Shown here piece by piece: positions 7,544 to 14,222 of a DNA stretch of 38,504 bases (positions within the stretch are counted from its first letter, which is position 1; every line of letters starts with the position of its first letter). Both the position numbers and the translations under genes were made by a program. The stretch is from Dehalococcoidia bacterium. Lineage in GTDB: Bacteria; Chloroflexota; Dehalococcoidia; Dehalococcoidales; BS750m-G39. The stretch spans positions 1 to 38,504 of the forward strand of contig JAUWZG010000001.1 of assembly GCA_030615425.1 (NCBI GenBank), written 5' to 3'. The notes below the pieces were generated by a model. The model saw nothing but the letters and a program-made list of their open reading frames with translations, ran no database searches and was not told the origin of the DNA.

Positions 7544-7723
7544 TTACTCGCTGCGACCCACGCCAATGGCGATAGCGGATAAGAATAGAATTCCCGATAG
7601 CCCAAACCAAAATATCCAGATAAGCTGTGTCATCAGCGGTTCAACCACCTCGGTGGCATCGAGGATGCCCATAATCGCGCACAGTGCAGCCAGGATACAA
7701 AGTATACCGCCTAGCATTCCCAT
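7544..7723 (-). CDS. Small two-TM membrane protein, 59 residues
   Basis: A complete ORF starting MGMLGGILCILAALCAIMGI and ending AIGVGRSE, then TAA. Two hydrophobic helices (about 4-21 and 34-56) flank a short acidic loop (LDATEVVEPLMT). A strong Shine-Dalgarno AGGAGG (7731-7736 on this strand) stands 7 bases before the ATG, so translation is very likely. It precedes the DUF167 gene by 33 bases and probably forms an operon with it. I do not recognise a named family. It is too short to be a typical YggT, although the position beside DUF167 is like yggT. Confidence 0.75.
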   Translation of the reverse strand: MGMLGGILCILAALCAIMGILDATEVVEPLMTQLIWIFWFGLSGILFLSAIAIGVGRSE

Positions 7724-7744
7724 GATAGAACCTCCTTTCTCTTA

Positions 7745-7760
7745 GAGCCACAGGTGGCTC
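7745..7760. promoter_or_regulatory. Perfect palindrome in the divergent intergenic region
   Basis: GAGCCAC-AG-GTGGCTC, two perfect 7-bp arms, sits 1 bp before the -35 box of the plus-strand operon and 8 bp upstream of the ribosome-binding site of the small TM gene. Its position suggests an operator for divergent control. Its regulator is unknown. Confidence 0.4.
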
Positions 7761-7761
7761 A

Positions 7762-7791
7762 TTGAATAACCCCTCGTAGTTGCTATATAAT
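7762..7791 (+). promoter_or_regulatory. Sigma-70-type promoter for the MBL-radical SAM-pncC-nudix operon
   Basis: TTGAAT (7762-7767), an 18-bp spacer and TATAAT (7786-7791) lie 45 bases before the MBL gene start. Confidence 0.5.
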
Positions 7792-7836
7792 AAAAGGCTG
7801 GTTGGGTTAAGTCAGTTTAGTTGAGGTAATAATAAC

Positions 7837-8499
7837 ATGAAGCTAACCAAAAATCTATACTTTTACCCGGAAAAGGGAATGCTGGACTGCAATACCTATG
7901 TGATTAAGGATAACACCAGCATTATCATTGACCCCGGACTTACTCAATTCCTACCCGAACTACTCCAGGATTTGCACCGTGACGGCATTGACCCTAAAGA
8001 TATAGATATTATCACCAATACCCACCTGCACGGGGACCATTGCTGGGCAAATGACGCCTTCAAGAAAGTCTCGGGAGCCAAAATCATCCTCCATCCCCAA
8101 CAAAAAGATTCCTGGGATAAAACCGTTAACCAGACATCTAGATTTTTCGGTCTTCCCGCCGTGGAGTTCACCCCAGATAGCTTTTTTGATGATGACAGGC
8201 TAAATGCCGGAGAAGTGGAATTTGAGCTTATCTTCTCCCCGGGGCATTCCCCTGATGGCATCTGCTTTTACTGCCAGAGTGAGAAGATACTGATTTGCGG
8301 CGACGTCATTTTTAATCAAAATACGGGGCGGGTTGACCTCCCCGGTGGCAGCACCAACCAGCTTAAGCAGTCTATAGAGAGGCTATCACAGCTAGAAATC
8401 GAGTACTTGCTCCCCGGGCACATGGACATTGTGGTAGGAAGGGAAAAGGTAACCAATAACTTTGAGTTCATCAAGAAATATGTGCTCGGCTACCTATGA
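7837..8499 (+). CDS. Metallo-beta-lactamase-fold hydrolase
   Basis: A 220-residue glyoxalase-II-like MBL protein. The metal motif is NTHLHGDHCW (His63, His65, Asp67, His68), followed by the later ligands in GHSPDG, CGDVIF and LLPGHMD. This is a complete binuclear metal site. The substrate cannot be told from sequence; thioester hydrolysis is typical of the group. A GAGGT ribosome-binding site precedes ATG 7837. The gene opens a four-gene operon, and its stop overlaps the ATG of the radical SAM gene (ATGA), implying translational coupling. Confidence 0.88.
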   Translation: MKLTKNLYFYPEKGMLDCNTYVIKDNTSIIIDPGLTQFLPELLQDLHRDGIDPKDIDIITNTHLHGDHCWANDAFKKVSGAKIILHPQQKDSWDKTVNQTSRFFGLPAVEFTPDSFFDDDRLNAGEVEFELIFSPGHSPDGICFYCQSEKILICGDVIFNQNTGRVDLPGGSTNQLKQSIERLSQLEIEYLLPGHMDIVVGREKVTNNFEFIKKYVLGYL

Positions 8500-9650
8500 T
8501 GGAAAGGCAAATGATGGTAGAGTCTTTTGAACTAGGACCAATCAGACCGCCAAGCGAGGCTCAATCCCTGCTCATCCGGGTAACCAGAAACTGTTCCTGG
8601 AACCGGTGCAAGTTCTGTCATATCTACAAGGGGAAAAAATTTGAGCTGAGGTCGGTGGAGGAGATAAAGCAAGAGATATTAACTATCAAGGCAATACAGG
8701 ATAAGCTAAAGGAGATTTCCTTGAAAGCCGGCTACGGGAGCAGGGTGGAGGAGGTGGCGGCGGCCATCCTCAATAGTCCACCAAATGAAGCCTTTTTCGA
8801 TGTAGCCCTGTGGCTTTACCATGGTGGCACCAGCGCCTTCCTCCAGGACGCCAATACCTTGATTATGAGGACCAACGAGCTGGTTGAGGTAATAAAGTTC
8901 TTGAAGCAAACCCTGCCCAGCATCACTCGGGTGACCAGCTACGGCCGGTCCAAGACAGCAGCCAAAAAGAAGCTGGAGGAGCTAATACAACTGCGAGAGG
9001 CGGGGCTTTCCCGACTGCATATCGGGCTGGAATCAGGCTATGACCCGCTGCTTCAATACATGGACAAGGGGGTTACTGCCGCTGACCACATAGCCGGTGG
9101 CAAAAAGATAGTAGAATCAGGCATCTCACTATGTGAATATGCTGTCCTTGGCTTGGGGGGAGAAAAGATGTGGCGGGAGCACGCCACCGAAACCGCCAGA
9201 GTATTAAACGAAATAGACCCCGACTTTATCCGGGTTAGAACTTTGACCATAACGCAGGGCATGCCGTTATATGATGAGGTCAAACAGGGCAATTTCGTGC
9301 GGGCAACAGATGAGGAGATTGTAGAAGAGGAAAAACTGCTACTCAAGCACCTTGACTGCCACTCATACTTTGTCAGCGACCATATTACCAACCTGCTTCA
9401 GGAGATTGAGGGAAAGTTGCCTCAGGATAAGGAGAAGATGCTAGCTTCCATAGCTAGATTCCAGAGTCTATCACCTGAAGAGAGACACAATTTCAGGGTG
9501 GGCAGAAGGGTTGGTATATATGGCCAGCTGGATGACCTGGATAACTTGCGCAAACATAAAGTCGTGGAGCATGCGATACAAAAACTCAGCAACGATGGCG
9601 ACCAAGTAGACGAAGAGGCAATATACAGCTTGATGGAAAGGTTTATATGA
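8496..9650 (+). CDS. Radical SAM protein (COG1032-like)
   Basis: A 384-residue protein. The cluster-binding motif is RVTRNCSWNRCKFCHIYKGK, with Cys33, Cys38 and Cys41 spaced C-x4-C-x2-C instead of the standard C-x3-C-x2-C. RLHIGLESGYDPLL (about 173-186) is the SAM-binding strand region, and an AVLGLGGE segment follows. The layout matches a family of uncharacterised anaerobe proteins with NCxWNRCxFC motifs; I recall that spacing as typical of that family, so the loop is probably not a mutation. There is no B12 domain. The start is ATG 8496, in an ATGA overlap with the MBL stop; ATG 8511, with its own GGAAAGG, is an alternative. The next gene again overlaps by ATGA. Confidence 0.85.
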   Translation: MMERQMMVESFELGPIRPPSEAQSLLIRVTRNCSWNRCKFCHIYKGKKFELRSVEEIKQEILTIKAIQDKLKEISLKAGYGSRVEEVAAAILNSPPNEAFFDVALWLYHGGTSAFLQDANTLIMRTNELVEVIKFLKQTLPSITRVTSYGRSKTAAKKKLEELIQLREAGLSRLHIGLESGYDPLLQYMDKGVTAADHIAGGKKIVESGISLCEYAVLGLGGEKMWREHATETARVLNEIDPDFIRVRTLTITQGMPLYDEVKQGNFVRATDEEIVEEEKLLLKHLDCHSYFVSDHITNLLQEIEGKLPQDKEKMLASIARFQSLSPEERHNFRVGRRVGIYGQLDDLDNLRKHKVVEHAIQKLSNDGDQVDEEAIYSLMERFI

Positions 9651-10123
9651 ACCTGGAGCAGGAAGTGGGCGACTTACTTCGCCAGAAAGGGTTAACCCTG
9701 GGGCTTGTTGAATCAGCCACTGGGGGGTTAATATCCCACCGCATCACAGGTGTCCCCGGTAGCTCAGACTACTATAAGGGCTCGGTTACCGCCTATAGCA
9801 ATGAGGTCAAGAGCAAAGTGGTGGGAGTAAGAGAGGATACTATCAACCAATATGGTGCCGTGAGCCCTCAGGTAGCTGAGGAGATGGCACAGGGTGGTAG
9901 GAAGCTCTTAGCCGCCGATATATGCCTGGCTGATACCGGCATTGCCGGACCCAGCGGGGCTACCCCAGGGAAACCGGCGGGGCTATTCTACATCGGGTTA
10001 TCACACGGTGAGATAACCTTTAGCCGGAAGCATATTTCCCAGGGAGACCGAGAGCAAAATAAACAAAGCGCCGCCGAGACCGCCCTGGGCTGGCTAAAAG
10101 AGTACCTTTTGAGCTTAAAATAG
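9647..10123 (+). CDS. pncC: Nicotinamide-nucleotide amidase (CinA C-terminal domain)
   Basis: A 158-residue stand-alone CinA-C domain. Motifs: LGLVESATGGLISHRITGVPGSSDYYKGSV at the N-terminus, YSNEVK, the VSPQVAEEMA helix, and the signature ADTGIAGPSGATPGKPAGLFYIG. The family deamidates NMN to nicotinate mononucleotide, recycling NAD cleavage products. Residue identities in the active-site loop (ESATGG) are intact. The ATG overlaps the radical SAM stop, and the Nudix-like gene follows after 5 bases. NAD recycling beside a Nudix hydrolase is a sensible pairing, but the shared role is inferred. Confidence 0.92.
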   Translation: MNLEQEVGDLLRQKGLTLGLVESATGGLISHRITGVPGSSDYYKGSVTAYSNEVKSKVVGVREDTINQYGAVSPQVAEEMAQGGRKLLAADICLADTGIAGPSGATPGKPAGLFYIGLSHGEITFSRKHISQGDREQNKQSAAETALGWLKEYLLSLK

Positions 10124-10128
10124 GTATT

Positions 10129-10536
10129 ATGCTACAAGAGAAAAAGGTCGTTACCTGCTTCCTGGAATCGGAGAATGAGATACTGATTTTGCGCCGCAGT
10201 GAGCGGGTTGGCAGCTACCAGGGAAGGTGGGCAGGAGTTAGTGGTTATATTGAGACCACCGCCGATGAGCAAGCCCTAATCGAGATAGAAGAGGAAACCA
10301 GCCTGTCCCGGGAAGAGGTGGAATTAATAAGAAGGGGCAAACCTTTACCTGTTGAAGATAAGAGGCTGGGTGTTAGATGGATAGTCCACCCCTACCTTTT
10401 CCACATAAAAGACAGAAATAAAATCAAGATTGACTGGGAACATAAAGAGGCAAGGTGGATAGCCCCCCAAGATATAACCAAGTTTGAAACCGTGCCCAAG
10501 CTCAAGGAGACACTGGACAGAGTATATAAGAGCTAG
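10129..10536 (+). CDS. Nudix-fold hydrolase with an incomplete Nudix box
   Basis: A 135-residue protein with a Nudix fold: VVTCFLESENEILILRR at the start, GRWAGVSGYIE, then IEIEEETSL. Compared with the canonical G-x5-E-x7-REUxEExGU box, the loop is two residues shorter, Arg is replaced by Ile, and the final Gly by Ser. The glutamates that bind metal in the helix remain, so activity is possible but uncertain. The second half (WIVHPYLFHIKDRNKIKIDWEHKEARWI) is typical of Nudix enzymes related to dATP or ADP-ribose hydrolases. It ends the operon. Its last 4 bases overlap the 3' end of the convergent eIF2B-like gene. Confidence 0.75.
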   Translation: MLQEKKVVTCFLESENEILILRRSERVGSYQGRWAGVSGYIETTADEQALIEIEEETSLSREEVELIRRGKPLPVEDKRLGVRWIVHPYLFHIKDRNKIKIDWEHKEARWIAPQDITKFETVPKLKETLDRVYKS

Positions 10537-11462
10537 TCGGACTGCTTTTCTATATAACTAATAACTTCTGTTGGTGTAAATAAACCGTTCTCAGTAACTA
10601 TCCCGGTAACCAGCTCCAGAGGGGTAATGTCAAAGTAGGGGTTTTTGACCCTGACCTGTGGTGGCAGCTTTCCCGGTTCAACAACTTCAGACGGCTCCTT
10701 CTCTTCCAAATCGACCTGGCCACTTTTCAGCCTGGGGTCAAACTTGAGCGTCTCACCTAATACATAAAAGGGGACACCGGCTTTTTCCGCAGCCAGGGCA
10801 AACTGGTAGGTGCCTATGCCATTAATAATATTGCCGTCGGCACATATTCTGTCGGCGCCGACCATCGCCTTATCCGCCGCCGATATATAAAGCCCCATGG
10901 CAGCATCATCAATAAAGGTAACCGTTAGTCCATGGCGCCCGAGCTCCTGAGCAATCCTCTGGCCGGTGCCGCCCGGACCCGAGCGGGTAGCGATTACTTC
11001 AATTTGCTTACCCCGGTCGAACGCCTCCTTTAATACCGCCATCACGGTTGAGCTATAGCTGTGAGTCATTATCCTATCGCCATCGCCGATTAAATCGCAG
11101 CCATAATTCACAATCTGAGCTATAGCCTGTAACGAAGCGCTAATTAACTCATCCGCCTGGGAAAGGGCAAAGCTCTTAATGGAATCCAAGTCCTCGTCGG
11201 GTGAAAGCCGGGACACAGCGCCCAAGAAACGACTGACAATATTAAATATCGGCGCCATAGCCGGACGGGCTGACATCAACCTCTCCCCCACCTCCCTCAG
11301 CCCCGATAAAAACTCGTCAGCACTACTTGCCTGGCTATGCTCGGCAGCAAGTTTTAACACACCAACCGCCTGCCGTGCTAACTGGCTGGCGCCGTGAGTC
11401 CTATCGCTCTTGATTTCATCTATCAGGCTGATAATTTCAGGGCTGATGTTCACGGAAGTCAT
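10533..11462 (-). CDS. eIF-2B alpha/beta/delta-like protein (R15P isomerase/MtnA superfamily)
   Basis: A 309-residue member of the IF-2B fold family. Its N-terminal half is helical. The conserved C-terminal half has GDRIMTHSYSSTVMAVL, ATRSGPGGTGQRIAQEL, VTFIDDAAMGLYI, VGADRICADGNIINGIGTYQ and VPFYVLGETLKFDP. MtnA and archaeal ribose-1,5-bisphosphate isomerases have Cys after TH; here it is Ser (THSYSS), while the catalytic Asp in GADRI is kept. Ribose-phosphate isomerase activity is thus doubtful, and it may be a regulatory or sugar-phosphate-binding homologue. The start is taken as ATG 11462; an in-frame TTG at 11489 would add 9 residues. Apparently monocistronic. Confidence 0.8.
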   Translation of the reverse strand: MTSVNISPEIISLIDEIKSDRTHGASQLARQAVGVLKLAAEHSQASSADEFLSGLREVGERLMSARPAMAPIFNIVSRFLGAVSRLSPDEDLDSIKSFALSQADELISASLQAIAQIVNYGCDLIGDGDRIMTHSYSSTVMAVLKEAFDRGKQIEVIATRSGPGGTGQRIAQELGRHGLTVTFIDDAAMGLYISAADKAMVGADRICADGNIINGIGTYQFALAAEKAGVPFYVLGETLKFDPRLKSGQVDLEEKEPSEVVEPGKLPPQVRVKNPYFDITPLELVTGIVTENGLFTPTEVISYIEKQSD

Positions 11463-11526
11463 TCTATCAGCCCTAACGCAGAGGGTCAAAGCTCACAACC
11501 TAGTTACTTATTAAGAAGGAGTGTTT

Positions 11527-11603
11527 AAGAGGGGCGTTAGCCCCTCTTTTATTTATCTTCCCCCTCTCCTTCAAAGGAGAGGGGGATTAAGGGGGTGAGG
11601 TAG
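11527..11603 (+). repeat. Double-hairpin repeat, copy A
   Basis: Hairpin 1 is AAGAGGGGC-gtta-GCCCCTCTT (11527-11548) followed by a T-rich tract, which makes it terminator-like on this strand. Hairpin 2 is a perfect 12-bp stem, CCCCCTCTCCTT with AAGGAGAGGGGG (11560-11585). The tail (11586-11603) ends GGGGGTGAGGTAG. The element lies between the divergent eIF2B-like and rph genes, just upstream of the rph promoter. Three more copies exist in the window (13673, 19890, 21525). Confidence 0.8.
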
Positions 11604-11610
11604 AACAAAA

Positions 11611-11639
11611 TTGCCAATACCACCCATCAATGCTATACT
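11611..11639 (+). promoter_or_regulatory. Sigma-70-type promoter for rph
   Basis: TTGCCA (11611-11616), a 17-bp spacer and TATACT (11634-11639) lie 30 bases before the chosen rph start and 7 bp after repeat copy A. Confidence 0.6.
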
Positions 11640-11669
11640 CTGACATACCTCTAAATGGAGATTCTGCTT

Positions 11670-12392
11670 ATGAAACGGGCTGACGGGCGTGCCCATGATG
11701 AATTAAGACCGGTAAAGATAACCCCCGGTTTTCAGAACTTTGCCGAAGGCTCAGCGCTGATTGAGCTGGGCAAGACCAGGGTGCTGTGCTCGGTTAGCGT
11801 TGACGAGAAGGTGCCAGCCTTCCTCAGGGGAGGGGGCAGCGGCTGGATTACCGCCGAATACGGCATGTTGCCCCGCTCCACCGTTACCCGCAGTCCCCGC
11901 GAAGCATCGTTGGGCAGGGTTGCCGGCCGGAGCCAGGAAATCCAGCGCCTCATCGGGCGCTCGCTGCGGGCGGTAACCGACCTCACCGACCTCGGGGAAA
12001 GAACCTTAATCGTAGACTGCGATGTGCTGCAGGCAGACGGCGGCACCAGGACAGCAGCCATTACCGGCGCCTATGTCGCCCTAAACCAGGCACTGCAAAC
12101 CCTAGCCAATATGGGGGTAATAGCCTCAATACCGCTGAAGAGCGCGGTGGCTGCCACCAGCGTGGGTATTGTCCACGATTACCAGGTATTAGACCTGTGC
12201 TACGATGAAGACTGCGCGGCTGCTGTTGACTTTAACGTGGTGATGACCAGCAAGGGTGAATTTGTTGAGGTTCAGGGCACAGCTGAAGGCAAACCCTTCT
12301 CCAAGGAGACTATTGATTCCATGCTCTCTTTGGCGGAAAAGGGCATCAAACAACTGTTTCAAGTTCAACAGGCTGCCCTAGAGACACTATAG
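11670..12392 (+). CDS. rph: Ribonuclease PH
   Basis: A 240-residue phosphorolytic 3'-5' exoribonuclease that trims tRNA 3' ends. Diagnostic stretches are RADGRAHDELRPVKI at the N-terminus, GKTRVLCSVSVDEKVP, WITAEYGMLPRSTVTR, the phosphate- and RNA-binding region GRSQEIQRLIGRSLRAV, DCDVLQADGGTRTAAITGAY (with the active-site aspartates of the RNase PH fold), and EVQGTAEGKPFSKE. The length is standard. ATG 11670 is preferred over the in-frame ATG 11655: GGAG (11657-11660) stands 9 bases before it, and known RNase PH proteins start close to the RxDGR motif. It is convergent with proA, the stops being 4 bases apart. Confidence 0.95.
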   Translation: MKRADGRAHDELRPVKITPGFQNFAEGSALIELGKTRVLCSVSVDEKVPAFLRGGGSGWITAEYGMLPRSTVTRSPREASLGRVAGRSQEIQRLIGRSLRAVTDLTDLGERTLIVDCDVLQADGGTRTAAITGAYVALNQALQTLANMGVIASIPLKSAVAATSVGIVHDYQVLDLCYDEDCAAAVDFNVVMTSKGEFVEVQGTAEGKPFSKETIDSMLSLAEKGIKQLFQVQQAALETL

Positions 12393-12396
12393 CCAG

Positions 12397-13671
12397 TTAC
12401 GGTCTTACCTGCCCGCTGCCTAAGATAATCCACTTATAGCTGGTTAGCTCTCTCACTCCCAGCGGACCGCGGGCATGGAACTTCTGGGTGCTTATGCCTA
12501 CCTCAGCCCCCAGCCCGAACTGACCGCCATCGGTAAAGCGGGTGCTGGCATTGACGTAGACGCAGGCAGCATCCACCTCGTTGAGGAAGCGCGTGGCGGC
12601 GTCATCTTCTTTGGTGATAATAGCCTCGGAATGTCCTGAGCCGTAGCGCTCGATGTGCTCCAGCGCCTCATCCAGGGAACTCACCACCTTAACCGCCGCC
12701 ACCAGGGACAAGAACTCCTTGCCCCAATCCTCATCGGTAGCCGGCTTCAGCTTCAAAGAAGGTTTGGATTTAAGGATAGCCATCGTCGGCTCATCGCAGT
12801 GCATCTCTACCCCGGCTTTAGCCCACTCCGCCGCCACCAGGGGCAGGCAGCGCTGGGCAATATCAGCATGAACCAGCAGGGTGTCTAAGGCATTGCAAAC
12901 GGTGGGGCGCTGCACCTTGGCATTAAAGGCGATAGCCACCGCCTTGTCCACATCGGCGCTCTTGTCCACATAGGTATGACAAACACCAATACCACCGGCC
13001 ACCACCGGCATGGCGGCATTCTCCGAGACCAACTTTATCAGACCCGCTCCACCCCGGGGGACAATCAGGTCAATATACTGGCGCATCTTGAGCATCTCAT
13101 CAACCAGCGCCCGTTCGGTATTTTCAATAAACTGCACCGCCCCATCGGGGACGGCGGCTTTTGTTACCGCCTCCTGAACCACCCGGGCTAAGGCACCATT
13201 GGAGTGAATCGCCTCCTTACCCCCCCTCAGGATAATGGCATTGCCCGATTTCAGGCAGAGGGCAGAAATGTCTATGGTAACATTAGGTCGGCTCTCATAG
13301 ATGGCGCCAATCACCCCCAGGGGCACTCGCTTCCTGCTGAGCTGCAAGCCGTTAGGCAGGGTGCGCATGTCAAATACCTCGCCCACCGGGTCAGGCAACG
13401 CTGCCACCGCCAGCACATCCTTGGCTATAGCCTCAAGGCGCTCCGAGGAGAGCATCAGCCGGTCAAGCATGGCGGCATTCATCCCCGAGGTATGCGCCTC
13501 ATGATAGTCAATCTGGTTAGCCGAAAGTATTTCCTTCTGCTTGGTTAAAAGGTCATTTGAAATATTATGTAAAGCTTTGTTCTTGACCTCAGCCGAAAGG
13601 TAAGCCAAGCGGCGAGAAGCCACCTTAGCCGCCTTGGCCTTTTCTTCCAGTTCCTTAATTGCTGATTTCAA
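12397..13671 (-). CDS. proA: Gamma-glutamyl phosphate reductase
   Basis: A 424-residue NADPH-dependent enzyme that reduces glutamyl-5-phosphate to the semialdehyde in proline synthesis. Motifs: PLGVIGAIYESRPNVTIDI (nucleotide-binding region), NAIILRGGKEAIHSN, DLIVPRGGAGLI and VQRPTVCNALDTLLVH with the catalytic Cys. The VYVNASTRFTDGGQFGLGAE and GPLGVRELTSYKW end is typical. The start is TTG 13671; no ATG lies before the conserved AKAASRRLA-like helix. The ribosome-binding site GGGGGTGA (13678-13685), 6 bases upstream, is part of repeat copy B. proB lies upstream on the same strand, separated by a small gene and repeats. Confidence 0.95.
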   Translation of the reverse strand: MKSAIKELEEKAKAAKVASRRLAYLSAEVKNKALHNISNDLLTKQKEILSANQIDYHEAHTSGMNAAMLDRLMLSSERLEAIAKDVLAVAALPDPVGEVFDMRTLPNGLQLSRKRVPLGVIGAIYESRPNVTIDISALCLKSGNAIILRGGKEAIHSNGALARVVQEAVTKAAVPDGAVQFIENTERALVDEMLKMRQYIDLIVPRGGAGLIKLVSENAAMPVVAGGIGVCHTYVDKSADVDKAVAIAFNAKVQRPTVCNALDTLLVHADIAQRCLPLVAAEWAKAGVEMHCDEPTMAILKSKPSLKLKPATDEDWGKEFLSLVAAVKVVSSLDEALEHIERYGSGHSEAIITKEDDAATRFLNEVDAACVYVNASTRFTDGGQFGLGAEVGISTQKFHARGPLGVRELTSYKWIILGSGQVRP

Positions 13672-13672
13672 T

Positions 13673-13749
13673 CTACCTCACCCCCTTTATCCCCCTCTCC
13701 TTCAAAGGAAAGGGGGAACTAGTTGTATAAGAGGGACTTCGTCCCTCTT
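13673..13749 (-). repeat. Double-hairpin repeat, copy B (abuts the proA start)
   Basis: Read on the minus strand: hairpin 1 AAGAGGGAC-gaa-GTCCCTCTT (13729-13749), an AT-rich spacer, hairpin 2 with CCCCC and GGGGG blocks (13691-13716), and the tail GGGGGTGAGGTAG ending one base before the proA TTG codon. The tail carries the only visible Shine-Dalgarno match of proA. Both arms of hairpin 1 differ from copy A but remain complementary (C/G swapped for A/T), a compensatory change. Confidence 0.8.
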
Positions 13750-13767
13750 GGACTCCCTATGTTTCAT

Positions 13768-13842
13768 TCCCCTCCTTAAGGGCAGCGGGGGAAACCCTTT
13801 CCCCTATTTAGTTACCCCTTCCCCTTAAGGGCGGCGGGTGGG
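13768..13842. repeat. Two copies of a shorter G/C-block repeat
   Basis: Two related units, CCCCTCCTTAAGGGCAGCGG at about 13769-13788 and CCCCTTAAGGGCGGCGGG at about 13821-13838, share a CCTTAAGG palindrome followed by GGGC(A/G)GCGG. They lie between repeat copy B and the small unknown gene. Together with copy B, the 250 bases between proA and that gene are almost wholly repeat. Confidence 0.55.
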
Positions 13843-13924
13843 AAAAGATATAAAAGATGGAGGGGGAGATGGGCTCAGCCCTTCTTTAACTCTCCTTCCC
13901 TACCAAACCTGTAATACCACCAAG

Positions 13925-14206
13925 CTATCTCGGTGGCTTACTTAACCGCTCACTTCCCCTGAAATAATAGGTAAATATTGGAGGAACAACAGTAGCAATT
14001 ACCTTATTAACCATCTTTCGGATGTAACATATGCCTCTGCGCCCATCCTCAAATTCAATTACATAGCCATCGCCATCGTCAAAGCGCCTGTGCTCCCTGA
14101 GGACAAACTCGCCCCGCCAGCCTGATACCGATTCAACATAGAGCCGGTATTTAATACTGACCGCAGGTTGGTCATCCCCAGAAATATAAAGTTTGCCTAT
14201 GCCCAC
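13925..14206 (-). CDS. Hypothetical protein between proB and proA
   Basis: A 93-residue protein I do not recognise. It is beta-rich and charged in its middle (KYRLYVESVSGWRGEFVLRE and GDGYVIEFEDGRRGICYI), followed by a basic segment and a proline-rich end. There is no signal peptide or convincing membrane helix, although VNKVIATVVPPIFTYYF is fairly hydrophobic. The start is GTG 14206, preceded by AAGGG at a suitable distance; proB ends 16 bases upstream, so it is probably co-transcribed with proB. Small domains of this look (a beta barrel with a conserved Gly-Trp-Arg-Gly) may bind RNA or a partner. No function is claimed. Confidence 0.6.
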   Translation of the reverse strand: MGIGKLYISGDDQPAVSIKYRLYVESVSGWRGEFVLREHRRFDDGDGYVIEFEDGRRGICYIRKMVNKVIATVVPPIFTYYFRGSERLSKPPR

Positions 14207-14222
14207 TTTAAACCCTTACTTC

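Noticed and set aside
13204..13548. A 114-codon plus-strand ORF inside proA
   Set aside because: It is a shadow of proA codons with no ribosome-binding site and no domain.
13673..13842. Possible CRISPR array, because of clustered repeats
   Set aside because: The units are imperfect palindromic hairpins of unequal spacing without uniform spacers, and no cas genes are present.
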